From Sphingomonas glacialis (GTDB taxonomy: Bacteria > Pseudomonadota > Alphaproteobacteria > Sphingomonadales > Sphingomonadaceae), in contig NZ_BNAQ01000005.1 of assembly GCF_014653575.1 (NCBI RefSeq), forward strand, positions 1-64,000: 64,000 nt of DNA. Reading direction: 5' to 3'. A program made the position numbers and the translations under genes. Below, one piece after another: positions 45,479 to 53,655 of the stretch (the first letter of the stretch is position 1; every line of letters starts with the position of its first letter). The notes under the pieces are model-generated. The model was not told the DNA's origin, ran no database searches, and was given only the letters and a program-made list of their open reading frames with translations.

Positions 45479-46825
45479 CTAGCGGATGTCGAGGATCGAC
45501 TGGAGCGTGTCGCGCGCGACCTGGATCACGCGGCTCGACGCCGAATAGGCTTGCTGGAAGCGCAGCAGGTCGACCGCTTCGCTATCGAGGTTGACCCCCG
45601 ATACGGCGTCGCGCGCGGCAATTGCATTGTCGCGGATCGACCCTTGCGCTGTCGCGACTTGTTGGCGGCTGGCGAGCGTGGCGGCGTTGCTCGAGACGAG
45701 CGCGGTAGCCTTGGTCTCGAACGCGCCGGTGGTGCGCAACGTGGCGAGATTGGCGAGATTGCTGTTGTCGCGCGGGCCCGCGCCCTTGGCGGCGGCGGCG
45801 ATGCCGTTCGGGTCGGTGAGTGCGACGGTGATGTCGGTCGCGCTGCTGCCGGTCGCGAACAGCGCTGCGCCGGCAGTGCCCGTGAGGTCGCTGCCTTCCG
45901 CCTGGACGGCGTTGACGCCGCTGGTGAAGGCGCTGGCGATCCCACCGAGCTGGATGCGGGCATCGGCGATCCGCGCTGCGGCTTCGACCACGCCCGCAAG
46001 CGCGCCGCCCGACGAGGTCACCGGCGCCACGCCGTCGGCGGCTTGAACGGTGAAGGCGACCGTCCCGTCGGTGCCACGCGCAAAGCCGACGCTTGCCGAC
46101 TGGTTGCCCGCGACGAGCGTCGGGCCGCCGCCGTTGCCGAGCTTCACGCTCGCGCGCCCGGCCGAGTCGGTCGAAACCGAGAGATCGCTGATTGCGCTCA
46201 TCTGATTGAGAATCGAATCGCGCTGGTCGGCGAGTTGCGCCGCGCCGTTCGAACCGGGTTGTACGCGGCCAAGCCCGTCATTGACCTTGGCGAGCGCAGT
46301 TCCGAGCGCGGTCAGCGTCGTCACCGCCTGCGTCGCGGTCGTATCGAGATCGGCGTCGAGGCTGTCGAGCGCCTTGCCTGTCGCAGCGAAGCTGGCGGCG
46401 ACGGTCTTGGCCTGTTCGAGCATCGCTGCGCGCGGCGCCGATGCGGTGGGATCGGCGGCGACGGTCTTGGCCGAATTGAAGAAGCCGGTGATCTGCTCGC
46501 CGACCTGGTTGCCGGTCAGCGCGTTCTGGATGCGGCCGAGCCATTCGACGCTGGTGTCGGTCCGCGCGAGATCGGCGCTCGCGTTGCGCACGTCGGCGGC
46601 ACGCAGCGAGTCGGCCGAGCGCGTAATTCCGGCGGCGATGACGCCTTGCCCGACCGCGATCTTGCCGCCGCTCGCGATGCCGAGCGCGGGCGCGACTTCG
46701 CGCAAATCCGCGGTCCGCTTGGCATAGCCCGGCGTCGCGGCATTCGCGATATTCTCGGATACGGTGGTGAGCGCGGTCTGATACGCCTTCACCCCGCTCG
46801 CGCCGATGCTGAGCAGGTCGCTCAC
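45479..46825 (-). CDS. flgK: flagellar hook-associated protein FlgK
   Basis: A 448-residue HAP1 protein. The N terminus has the rod/hook-family signature LTTVSENIANAATPGYAKR, and the C terminus has GVNLDSEAVDLLRFQQAYSASSRVI, the matching D0/D1 helix. Shorter than enterobacterial FlgK (about 550), as is common in alphaproteobacteria. It overlaps flgJ by 4 bp (ATGA). It forms the first ring of the hook-filament junction. Confidence 0.92.
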   Translation of the reverse strand: MSDLLSIGASGVKAYQTALTTVSENIANAATPGYAKRTADLREVAPALGIASGGKIAVGQGVIAAGITRSADSLRAADVRNASADLARTDTSVEWLGRIQNALTGNQVGEQITGFFNSAKTVAADPTASAPRAAMLEQAKTVAASFAATGKALDSLDADLDTTATQAVTTLTALGTALAKVNDGLGRVQPGSNGAAQLADQRDSILNQMSAISDLSVSTDSAGRASVKLGNGGGPTLVAGNQSASVGFARGTDGTVAFTVQAADGVAPVTSSGGALAGVVEAAARIADARIQLGGIASAFTSGVNAVQAEGSDLTGTAGAALFATGSSATDITVALTDPNGIAAAAKGAGPRDNSNLANLATLRTTGAFETKATALVSSNAATLASRQQVATAQGSIRDNAIAARDAVSGVNLDSEAVDLLRFQQAYSASSRVIQVARDTLQSILDIR

Positions 46826-47172
46826 GGCGTCTTGCCCTCAGCCGGCGGCTCGGCGGCGGGCTGCAGGGCGGCCTGCGACTTGGCGAGGAACGCGGTCATC
46901 GCCTTGCCGATGCCGAGCGGCGCGTGCTCGGCCATGTTCTGCGCGACTTGCGTGTCCTGCATTTCCTTGAAGGTATCCATGCCCTTCGAGCCGAACAGGC
47001 CATCCTCGGCGAGATGCGTCGACCGCATCGACTTGACCATCATGCCGGTGAACACCGCTTCGAACTTCTTGCCGGCAGCCTCGAGATTGGCGCGGCTCTG
47101 CAAGCGGCTGGTGTCGACGCTGATGCCTGTCGTCGGGCCCGGGATCGGGGTGATGGCGGGAACGTCGCTCAT
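46822..47172 (-). CDS. flgJ: rod-binding protein FlgJ, N-terminal domain only
   Basis: A 116-residue protein that corresponds to the rod-scaffold half of FlgJ: AAGKKFEAVFTGMMVKSMRS, then GLFGSKGMDTFKEMQDTQVAQNMAE. The C-terminal muramidase domain of enterobacterial FlgJ is absent. A separate lytic transglycosylase at 56230-57132 in the same flagellar region probably supplies that function. It overlaps flgI and flgK by 4 bp each. Confidence 0.92.
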   Translation of the reverse strand: MSDVPAITPIPGPTTGISVDTSRLQSRANLEAAGKKFEAVFTGMMVKSMRSTHLAEDGLFGSKGMDTFKEMQDTQVAQNMAEHAPLGIGKAMTAFLAKSQAALQPAAEPPAEGKTP

Positions 47173-48371
47173 AGCACGATCAACTCGGCCTTGAGCGCGC
47201 CGGCTTCCTTCAGCGCTTCGAGGATCGCGACCAGATCGGCCGGCGAGGCGCCGATCGCATTGACCGCCTTGACCACGTCGGACAGCTTGGGGCCGGGCTC
47301 GAGCAGGAACATTGGGTGCTTTTCCTCGTCGACCGCAACTGCGGACTTTTGCTGCTTGGCGGTCTGGCCCTGGCTGAACGGCAAGGGCTGGCTGACCTTT
47401 TCGGTTTCGTCGATCCGCACCGTCAGCTTGCCGTGTGTCACCGCGGCGGTGCCGACGCGGACCGCAGAGTTGATAACGACTGTTCCCGTCCGGGCATTAA
47501 CAATTACTTTTGCCGAGGGTTCGGCCGAGACGACGTCGAGGTTCTCGATCTCGCTCATCAGCGTCGCGCGGATGTCGCCGCCGACCGGCGCGCGCACCGC
47601 GACCGAAACGGCATCGGTCGCTTGCGCGGTGCCCGCGCCGAGCCGCGAATTGATCGCGCCGGCGACGTTCTGCGCTGTCGTAAAATCGGCGCGTGCGAGG
47701 TTGAAGGTCAGGGTGGGCGTGTTCTCGAACCCGGTCGCGACCGCGCGCTCGACCGTCGCGCCTTCGGGGATGCGGCCCGCCGAGGGAATGTTGACGACGA
47801 TCGTCGAACCGTCCTTGCCCTCGGCACCAAGGCCACCGACCGCGAGATTGCCCTGCGCCATTGCATAGATCTGGTTATCGGCGCCGAGCAGCGGGGTCAT
47901 GATCAGCGCGCCGCCGCGCAAGGACTTGGCCTTGCCCATCGAGGCGACGGTGATGTCGAGCTTCTGGCCAGGCTTGGCGAAGGGCGGCAGATCGGCGGTG
48001 ATCATCACGACGGCGGCGTTCTTGAGGCCGGGGTTGACGTTTGCGGGCAATTGCAGCCCGAAGCGCGAGGCGACTGCCTTCATCGACTGGATGGTGTATT
48101 CGAGATTGTCGTCGCCCGTGCCCGGAAGGCCGACGACGATGCCGTAGCCGGTCAGCTGGTTGGTGCGGATGCCCTGGAAGCCGCCGAGATCCTTGATCCG
48201 GTCGGCCGAAGCGGGGGTGGCAAACAGCACGGCGAAAAGGAAAGCGAGCACCAGCTTCCAGCCGTCACCCCCGCGAAAGCGGGGGTCCCGCTTCTTGCCC
48301 GCGGTCCGAAGGAGAAGCGGGACCCCCGCTTTCGCGGGGGTGACGGGGGGGAGGGCGCGCGAAAGGGTCAT
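47169..48371 (-). CDS. flgI: flagellar P-ring protein FlgI with repeat-encoded N-terminal extension
   Basis: A 400-residue periplasmic protein that forms the P ring around the rod in the peptidoglycan layer. Mature FlgI begins at about residue 57 with DRIKDLGGFQGIRTNQLTGYG, and GTGDDNLEYTIQSM and NLAVGGLGAEGKDGS are typical. The signal-peptide core WKLVLAFLFAVLFATPASA is preceded by an unusual n-region of about 37 residues, of which 9-37 (VTPAKAGVP and RDPRFRGGDG parts) are encoded by a palindromic repeat. The ATG at 48371 overlaps the flgH stop by 1 bp. An internal start after the repeat is not obvious, so translation probably goes through it. Confidence 0.93.
   Translation of the reverse strand: MTLSRALPPVTPAKAGVPLLLRTAGKKRDPRFRGGDGWKLVLAFLFAVLFATPASADRIKDLGGFQGIRTNQLTGYGIVVGLPGTGDDNLEYTIQSMKAVASRFGLQLPANVNPGLKNAAVVMITADLPPFAKPGQKLDITVASMGKAKSLRGGALIMTPLLGADNQIYAMAQGNLAVGGLGAEGKDGSTIVVNIPSAGRIPEGATVERAVATGFENTPTLTFNLARADFTTAQNVAGAINSRLGAGTAQATDAVSVAVRAPVGGDIRATLMSEIENLDVVSAEPSAKVIVNARTGTVVINSAVRVGTAAVTHGKLTVRIDETEKVSQPLPFSQGQTAKQQKSAVAVDEEKHPMFLLEPGPKLSDVVKAVNAIGASPADLVAILEALKEAGALKAELIVL
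48262..48346. repeat. palindromic repeat, type A, inside the flgI signal sequence
   Basis: A perfect 34-bp inverted repeat: arms 48262-48295 and 48313-48346 around a 17-bp loop. Each arm contains the hairpin CCCCCGCGAAAGCGGGGG. It is the same element as at 20516-20601. It lies fully within the coding sequence, between the start codon and the hydrophobic core of the FlgI signal peptide. Confidence 0.95.
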
Positions 48372-49069
48372 CAGAACGGGCTCACCACCGAGAAGAAGCG
48401 GCTCAGCCAGCCCTGGCGGCTCGCGCGCGCCACGTCACCCTTGCCGGTATAGGCGATCTGCGCGTCGGCGACGCGCGTCGAGGGGATGCGGTTGTTGGCG
48501 TCGATATCGGCCGAGCGGACCAGCCCCTTGATCTGGACGAACTCGTCGCCGCGGTTGAGCGTGACGCGCTTCTGCCCTTGGACGAGCATCGTGCCGTTCG
48601 AGAGCACCTTGCTCACCGTCACGCTGACTTCGCCCGACAGGCTGTTCGACTGGTCGGCGGCGCCGCTGCCGTTGAAATTGCGCGATCCGCTCATCGACAC
48701 GTCGGTGCCCTGGAACAGCGCGAGCCGGCCGGTTGTCGGCGGGATCAGGCTGAGGCCGCCGCTCGAGCCGAGCTTTGAATTGGCGGATTTGGAGGCAGCG
48801 GTCGCCTCGACCAGCACGATCGTCAGCGGATCGCCGACGCGGCGCGCGCGCGTGCCTTCGTAGAGCGCGGCATAGCCAGTGCTCGCTTGGAAGATCGACC
48901 CGTTCGCCACGAGCGGCGCCTCGGGCTCGGCTGCGGGGAGTGCCGCCGAGAAATCGACCGGGGGCTTCTTCTTGCCGCCGAACAGGTTCGCTTGCGCGAC
49001 CGTCGGCACCAAAGCGAGCGTCAGGACGCAGGCGATTCGGAGAGAGAGGGATGTCATGGTGTTAACCAT
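48371..49069 (-). CDS. flgH: flagellar L-ring protein FlgH
   Basis: A 232-residue outer-membrane ring protein. GSIFQASTGYAALYEGTRARRVGDPLTIVL is the family N-terminal block in outline (key parts SLYEG-like AALYEG and RVGDPLTIVLVE), and QGQKRVTLNRGDEFVQIKGLVR and IPSTRVADAQIAYTGKGD complete it. The signal peptide ends VAQANLFGG without the usual lipobox, so lipidation is doubtful. Start ambiguous: 49069 (1-bp TGATG overlap with flgG) is called; 49072 and 49057 are also in frame. Confidence 0.92.
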   Translation of the reverse strand: MVNTMTSLSLRIACVLTLALVPTVAQANLFGGKKKPPVDFSAALPAAEPEAPLVANGSIFQASTGYAALYEGTRARRVGDPLTIVLVEATAASKSANSKLGSSGGLSLIPPTTGRLALFQGTDVSMSGSRNFNGSGAADQSNSLSGEVSVTVSKVLSNGTMLVQGQKRVTLNRGDEFVQIKGLVRSADIDANNRIPSTRVADAQIAYTGKGDVARASRQGWLSRFFSVVSPF

Positions 49070-49857
49070 CACAGATTTTGGTTAACATATTTCAGCATCT
49101 CGTCGGTCGCGGTGATCATTTTCGAATTCACCTCATACGCGCGCTGCGTCTCGATCATGTCGACGAGTTCCTCGACGACGTTGACGTTCGATCCTTCGAG
49201 CTGCCCCTGGCGGATGTTGCCGCGGCCTTCCTGGCCCGCGATGCCGAGATTGGCCGCGCCCGAGGCCGAGGTCTCGGCGAGGTAATTGTCGCCCTTCGAC
49301 AGCAGTCCCGCGGCATTGGGGAAGCTCGCGACCTGGATCTGGCCGAGCTGGGTCGACGCCGACTGGCCGGGGACGGTCGCCGAGACGGTGCCGTCGGTGC
49401 CGACGGTGATCGCGGTCGCGCCTTCGGGGATCGTGATGCCGGGCTGGACTTGATAGCCCTCGCTCGTCACCAGCAGCCCTTCGGGGCTGCGCGAGAAATT
49501 GCCCGCGCGGGTGTAGCCGAGCGTGCCGCCGGGCAGCTGGACCTGGAAATAGCCGTCGCCGTCGAGCGCCATGTCGAGGCTGTTGTTGGTCTGCTGGAAG
49601 GACCCTTGCGTATCGATCCGCGCGGTGCCCTGGATCTTGACGCCGGTGCCGAGGTTGAGCCCGGTCGCGTACTTCGATTCCGAAGAGCTCGGCGCCCCCG
49701 GCGCGGTCACCGTCTGGTAGGCGAGCGTCTCGAACGCGGCGCGGTCCTTCTTGTACGCCGTGGTGTTCACGTTGGCGAGGTTGTTCGAGATGACGCGCAT
49801 ACGCATGTCCTGGGCATCGATCCCAGTCCGCGCGATCTGCATGGCTGCACTACCCAT
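49069..49857 (-). CDS. flgG: flagellar distal rod protein FlgG
   Basis: A 262-residue rod protein. Seen are RTGIDAQDMRMRVISNNLAN at the N terminus with VNTTAYKKDRAAFE, GTRIDTQGSF-type TARIDTQGSFQQTNNSLD, GYTRAGNFSRSPEGLLVT, and the C-terminal LEGSNVNVVEELVDMIETQR followed by AYEVNSKMITATDEML. These are the FlgG signatures, and the length is exact for the family. It precedes flgH with a 1-bp overlap. Confidence 0.95.
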   Translation of the reverse strand: MGSAAMQIARTGIDAQDMRMRVISNNLANVNTTAYKKDRAAFETLAYQTVTAPGAPSSSESKYATGLNLGTGVKIQGTARIDTQGSFQQTNNSLDMALDGDGYFQVQLPGGTLGYTRAGNFSRSPEGLLVTSEGYQVQPGITIPEGATAITVGTDGTVSATVPGQSASTQLGQIQVASFPNAAGLLSKGDNYLAETSASGAANLGIAGQEGRGNIRQGQLEGSNVNVVEELVDMIETQRAYEVNSKMITATDEMLKYVNQNL

Positions 49858-49871
49858 GGTCTATTCCTTCT

Positions 49872-50615
49872 TCAGCTTGGCAGCCGCATCAGCGATGCGC
49901 TGGATTCATCCATGTCCTTGGCCGACTTCATCAGATTGGCCTGGACCTCGTAGCTGCGCTGGTTCTCGATCATGTCGACCAGCGCCTGAGTCATGTTGAC
50001 GTTAGATCCCTCGAGCGCGCCGCTCTCGATCTTCGCGTCGACATCGGCGGGGAGCACGCCGCCGCCGCGCACGTAGAGCAGATTGTCGGTGCCCTTGACG
50101 GTGTCCGACCCCTTGGCGCTGGCGATCTTGAGCGTGTCGATCACTTGCGGATTCTTGATGTCGCCGCCGATCGGAATGATCGAGATCTCGCCGCTCTGCG
50201 AGATACTGACGCTTTGTGCCGGCGGGATGGTGATCGGGCCCCCCGACCCGATCACCGGGAAGCCGTCGCCGGTCTGGAGCACGCCCGAAGGCGCGATTTC
50301 CAGATCCCCGCGGCGCGTATAGGCTTCGGTCCCGTCGGTCGCCTGGACGGTCAGCCAGCTGTCGCTCGCCACCGCGACGTCGAGCGGACGCCCGGTCTGC
50401 TGGATCGTGCCGGCCTTGCGATCGGCATCGACCACTTCGGCCGACGCGGGCGTACGCGTGTCGAAATCGGAGCCTTGCAAGGACAGCCGGTCGAACACGA
50501 CGCGATCGGCGCGAAAACCGATCGTCGAGGCGTTCGCCATATTGTTGGCGATCGCGGCCTGCGACGCGAGATGCGCCTTGAGCCCCGAGGCCGCGGTGTA
50601 GACCAGCTTGTCCAT
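49872..50615 (-). CDS. flgF: flagellar proximal rod protein FlgF
   Basis: A 247-residue rod protein. It begins MDKLVYTAASGLKAHLASQA, has AIANNMANASTIGFRADRV, the middle-strand TRRGDLEIAPSGVLQTGDG, and ends with the D0 helix region NMTQALVDMIENQRSYEVQ. Length and order (between flgE and flgG) fit FlgF. It is 23 bp downstream of flgE and 14 bp upstream of flgG. Confidence 0.93.
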   Translation of the reverse strand: MDKLVYTAASGLKAHLASQAAIANNMANASTIGFRADRVVFDRLSLQGSDFDTRTPASAEVVDADRKAGTIQQTGRPLDVAVASDSWLTVQATDGTEAYTRRGDLEIAPSGVLQTGDGFPVIGSGGPITIPPAQSVSISQSGEISIIPIGGDIKNPQVIDTLKIASAKGSDTVKGTDNLLYVRGGGVLPADVDAKIESGALEGSNVNMTQALVDMIENQRSYEVQANLMKSAKDMDESSASLMRLPS

Positions 50616-50638
50616 GCGTTACTCCAATCGCCTCCCGA

Positions 50639-51886
50639 TCAGCCCTGAATCTGGATGATCGTCTGCGAGATCTGGCTGGCGGTATCGAGCGCCTTGGCGT
50701 TGGCCTGGAAGTTGCGCTGCGCCGCGATCAGATTGACCAGTTCCTCGGTGATATCGACGTTCGACCCCTCGAGCGTGCCCGACAGCATCGAGCCGAAGCC
50801 GTTCTCGTTGGCGGCGCCGAGCGTCGCCTGGCCCGAAACGCCGCTTGCCGACCAATAGCTGTTGCCCATCTGGCGCAGGCCCGTTGGATCGGCGAAATTG
50901 GCGAGCGCGACCTTGCCGAGCGCGACGGTGTCGCCGTTCGAATAATTGGCCGAGACGATGCCTTGCGTATCGACCGACACGCCGGAGAGCATGCCGACCG
51001 AAGACCCGTCGACGCTGCGCGTATTGACCGCGAACGCCGTCGAGGCTTGCGTCGAACCCGCCAGATTGACCGTCAGCGTCTGCGAGACGCCGCCGGTGCC
51101 GGGCATGAAGGCGTCATAGGCGATCGCCGCGGTCGGCGCGGTGAGCTTGCCGTCGCTGCCGAACGTCACGGGCGTTCCCGCGGTCGATCCGCCGACGGTC
51201 AATTCCTTGTCGCCGGCAAAGCTGTGCACCGTCCAGGCATTGTCCGCGGTCTTGACGTAATAGTTCGTGAGCGTGCTCGCCTTGCCCGACGAATCGTAGA
51301 TCGTCGACGTCGTCGTGCTGTTGTAGCTCGCGGCGTTGGTCGGGCTGAAGGTCGCGGACGGCACGCTCGCGGCGGCGTAGAGATTGACGCCGAGCGCGAC
51401 CTTGCCGGTCGCCACCGGGGTGCCGCTCGTCTCGGCCAGGTTGAGCGCGCTCAGCCCCGCCGCGCCCGTTGCGGTGGCGTTGCCCTTGGCATCGACCGGA
51501 TAGCCGAGCAGCGCCGACCCTTGCGCGTCGACGATGTTGTGCGTCGCTGGATCGACCTTGAAGCCGCCGTTGCGGGTATAGGCGGTGGTGGGATTGAGCC
51601 CGGCGGTCTTGACCGTGAAGAAGCCGTCGCCGGTCACCGTGAGATCGAGCGCGCCACCGGTGGTCTTGAGATTACCCTCGGTGAATTGCTGCTGGTTCGC
51701 TTTGACGACCACGCCCGACCCGACGAGCTTGGTCGGATCGGTCGCGATGCTCGAGGCGATCACGTCGGCGAAATTGGTGCGGCTCTTCTTGAAGCCGTCG
51801 GTCGAGACGTTGGCGAGGTTGTGGCTGACGGTCGAGAGTTCGGTCTGCGCGGCCTGCAGGCCGCTGAGCGAGGTGTAGAAGGACAT
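50639..51886 (-). CDS. flgE: flagellar hook protein FlgE
   Basis: A 415-residue hook subunit. The N terminus MSFYTSLSGLQAAQTELSTV with SHNLANVSTDGFKKSR is typical, TRNGGFKVDPATHNIVDAQG marks the middle, and the C terminus is LEGSNVDITEELVNLIAAQR then NFQANAKALDTASQI. The long, Thr/Ser/Ala-rich central region is the variable hook surface domain. It sits between flgD and flgF as expected. Confidence 0.94.
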   Translation of the reverse strand: MSFYTSLSGLQAAQTELSTVSHNLANVSTDGFKKSRTNFADVIASSIATDPTKLVGSGVVVKANQQQFTEGNLKTTGGALDLTVTGDGFFTVKTAGLNPTTAYTRNGGFKVDPATHNIVDAQGSALLGYPVDAKGNATATGAAGLSALNLAETSGTPVATGKVALGVNLYAAASVPSATFSPTNAASYNSTTTSTIYDSSGKASTLTNYYVKTADNAWTVHSFAGDKELTVGGSTAGTPVTFGSDGKLTAPTAAIAYDAFMPGTGGVSQTLTVNLAGSTQASTAFAVNTRSVDGSSVGMLSGVSVDTQGIVSANYSNGDTVALGKVALANFADPTGLRQMGNSYWSASGVSGQATLGAANENGFGSMLSGTLEGSNVDITEELVNLIAAQRNFQANAKALDTASQISQTIIQIQG

Positions 51887-51928
51887 GGCGGGCTCCTGAA
51901 AATCTGGGACGAAAGCGGGGGAAAGGCG

Positions 51929-52612
51929 TCAGCCGACTTGGCGAACCGCACTCAGCGCGACCTGGCCGACACCGGGGACGGTGAGCGTCGGGCTGCCAGA
52001 GGCGGGAACCGAGACGGTGGAGACCGGCGCCCACACCAGATTGCGGCCGGCGACGCTGCCGCTGGCGCTGCTCGCGCTGACCGAGACGGTGAAGGGGCCG
52101 GCGCCGGCGTCGGTGCCGCTCGCGGTCTTGCCGTCCCAGTCGTAATTGATCGTGCCGGCCTTCTGCGCGCCGAGGTCGAGCGTGTTGAGCAACTGGCCGT
52201 TGGCATCCTTGATCGCGACGCGGACTGCGCTCGCATCACCGTCGATCTCGGCCGCGCCGGCGATGCCGCCGCTGGTCCGGCCATAGGCGGTGCTGCCTTC
52301 GGTGAGGATCGTCTTGCCGACATAGGACAGCGCGTCGGCGGTGCTGGTGGCGCCGAGCTTGGTCTGGATCGCCTTCAAGGTCGTGCCCATGTCGGCGATG
52401 CCCGAGGTGCTGGTGATCTGCGCGAGCTGCGCGACCATCTGGCTGTTGTCGGTCGGCGAGAAGGGATCCTGGTTCTGCAGCTGCGCGGTGAGCAGCTTGA
52501 GGAAATCCGACGTGCCAAGCGAGGTCGACTTGGCGGTGGCCGCTGCGGCCGAAGTCGACTTCGTCGCGCTGATGCCGAGGCTGGAGAGCGTGGAATCGAA
52601 GGTGCTGGCCAT
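51929..52612 (-). CDS. flgD: flagellar hook assembly scaffold protein FlgD
   Basis: A 227-residue hook-cap protein. The N-terminal block LGTSDFLKLLTAQLQNQDPF and SPTDNSQMVAQLAQITSTSG is diagnostic, and the C-terminal half has the FlnT/Tudor-like strands with VRVAIKDANGQLLNTLDLG and NYDWDGKTASGTDAG. It is needed for hook polymerisation and leaves the mature hook. The stop of flgD is 42 bp upstream of the flgE start. Confidence 0.94.
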   Translation of the reverse strand: MASTFDSTLSSLGISATKSTSAAAATAKSTSLGTSDFLKLLTAQLQNQDPFSPTDNSQMVAQLAQITSTSGIADMGTTLKAIQTKLGATSTADALSYVGKTILTEGSTAYGRTSGGIAGAAEIDGDASAVRVAIKDANGQLLNTLDLGAQKAGTINYDWDGKTASGTDAGAGPFTVSVSASSASGSVAGRNLVWAPVSTVSVPASGSPTLTVPGVGQVALSAVRQVG

Positions 52613-52613
52613 G

Positions 52614-53021
52614 TTAGCGTCCCATCTTGAGGGTATCGAGGATCAGCGATTTCGCCGTCTGCATGACCTCGACATTGTTTTGGTAGGTGCGCGAGGTCTC
52701 CATCATGTCGACCAGTTCGCGCGTTTCATCGACCGCCGATTCCCAGACGTTGCCGTCCTTGTCGGCGAGCGGATGCGACGGATCGTAATGCTTCGACGGC
52801 GTCTCGCCCGCGGTGACGATGCTTTCGACGTTGACCGTCGCGAGGCCCGAGGCCTTGTCGTACTGCGTGCGGAAGATCGGCTTGATCGTGCGGTAGGCGG
52901 TCTCGGCGCTGGTCGTGACCGAACCGGCATTGGCGAGGTTCGACGCGGTCGTGTTCATCCGCACGAGCTGCGCGGACATCGCGCGCCCGGCGACCTGGAA
53001 GATCGTGAGAGGATCGGCCAT
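52614..53021 (-). CDS. flgC: flagellar proximal rod protein FlgC
   Basis: A 135-residue rod protein. MADPLTIFQVAGRAMSAQLV, MNTTASNLANAGSV, HYDPSHPLADKDGNVW and ELVDMMETSRTYQNNVEVMQ match FlgC in order. The start at 53021 gives the usual length; an open frame from further upstream overlaps flgB. It is separated from flgD and flgB by only one or two bases. Confidence 0.94.
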   Translation of the reverse strand: MADPLTIFQVAGRAMSAQLVRMNTTASNLANAGSVTTSAETAYRTIKPIFRTQYDKASGLATVNVESIVTAGETPSKHYDPSHPLADKDGNVWESAVDETRELVDMMETSRTYQNNVEVMQTAKSLILDTLKMGR

Positions 53022-53022
53022 T

Positions 53023-53373
53023 CTATTCGCCTCGCAGTGCACGGGTGATCTGGCTGATCCGCCCGTTGAGGAAGGAAAGCGTCGTCTGATAGGCGACGGC
53101 GTTCTCGGCAAAGGCGGTCTGCTCGGTCGCGAGCTCGACGGTGTTGCCATCGAGCGAAGGCTGCGAGGGCACGCGATATTGCAGCGCACCGGTGATGCTC
53201 GCATTGCCGCCGCCAGCATTTTCGACCGCGGCGAGCGCGGTGTGGAAATCGACGTCCTGCGCTTTGAAGCCCGGGGTCGAGGCGTTGGCGATGTTCGACG
53301 CGAGTACGCCCATGCGCTGCGAACGCACTTCGAGGGCTGACCCATGTACTCCGAACAAACTGTCGTTGGGCAT
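53023..53373 (-). CDS. flgB: flagellar proximal rod protein FlgB
   Basis: A 116-residue rod protein and first gene of the flgBCDEFGHIJKL operon. LFGVHGSALEVRSQRMGVLA, SNIANASTPGFKAQDVDF and the C-terminal ENAVAYQTTLSFLNGRISQI are FlgB features. GGAGACGGG lies just before the ATG at 53373. A consensus sigma-54 promoter is centred about 46 bp upstream. Confidence 0.93.
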   Translation of the reverse strand: MPNDSLFGVHGSALEVRSQRMGVLASNIANASTPGFKAQDVDFHTALAAVENAGGGNASITGALQYRVPSQPSLDGNTVELATEQTAFAENAVAYQTTLSFLNGRISQITRALRGE

Positions 53374-53411
53374 CGCCCGTCTCCAGCGCCTTATTGCGCG
53401 AAGGGGTATCA

Positions 53412-53426
53412 GCAAGGGGCGTGCCA
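53412..53426 (-). promoter_or_regulatory. sigma-54 promoter of the flgB operon
   Basis: Read on the minus strand the site is TGGCACG-CCCC-TTGC, a perfect match to the RpoN consensus TGGCACG-N4-TTGC with the invariant GG and GC at -24 and -12. The predicted start of transcription falls near 53400, giving a 27-nt leader before flgB. Confidence 0.9.
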
Positions 53427-53509
53427 AATGGAGTATGGGGGTGAAATGCGGCATTTGGCGGGAGCGGGCGGCAAACGCTTGCCGGAAGGCGGCAATACGA
53501 TTGCCGGTC

Positions 53510-53615
53510 GTCGCCCTGGCGCAGGCCGGGGCCGCTGCGACGTGAGAGAGCTGGCGTAGCGCGCGGGTGACGCCGTGCGCGGTCCCATGGCGGCCCCGGC
53601 CTGCGCCGGGGCGAC
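53510..53615. repeat. palindromic repeat, type D, in the flgB/stator divergent region
   Basis: Two 25-bp arms, 53510-53534 and 53591-53615, are complementary with one mismatch; the core is CGCAGGCCGGGGCCG. The spacer is 56 bp. It lies between the two divergent sigma-54 promoters and could separate their enhancer regions. The rest of the interval 53374-53655 holds no gene. Confidence 0.85.
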
Positions 53616-53627
53616 GCGGGGTGAAAC

Positions 53628-53642
53628 TGGCCCGCGCCTTGC
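53628..53642 (+). promoter_or_regulatory. probable sigma-54 promoter of the second stator operon
   Basis: TGGCCCG-CGCC-TTGC differs from the RpoN consensus at one position and keeps the -24 GG and -12 GC. The predicted transcription start, near 53653, is only a few bases before the called ATG at 53656, so the transcript would be nearly leaderless or the start codon lies elsewhere. Confidence 0.6.
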
Positions 53643-53655
53643 AGTGAGTCCCGAG

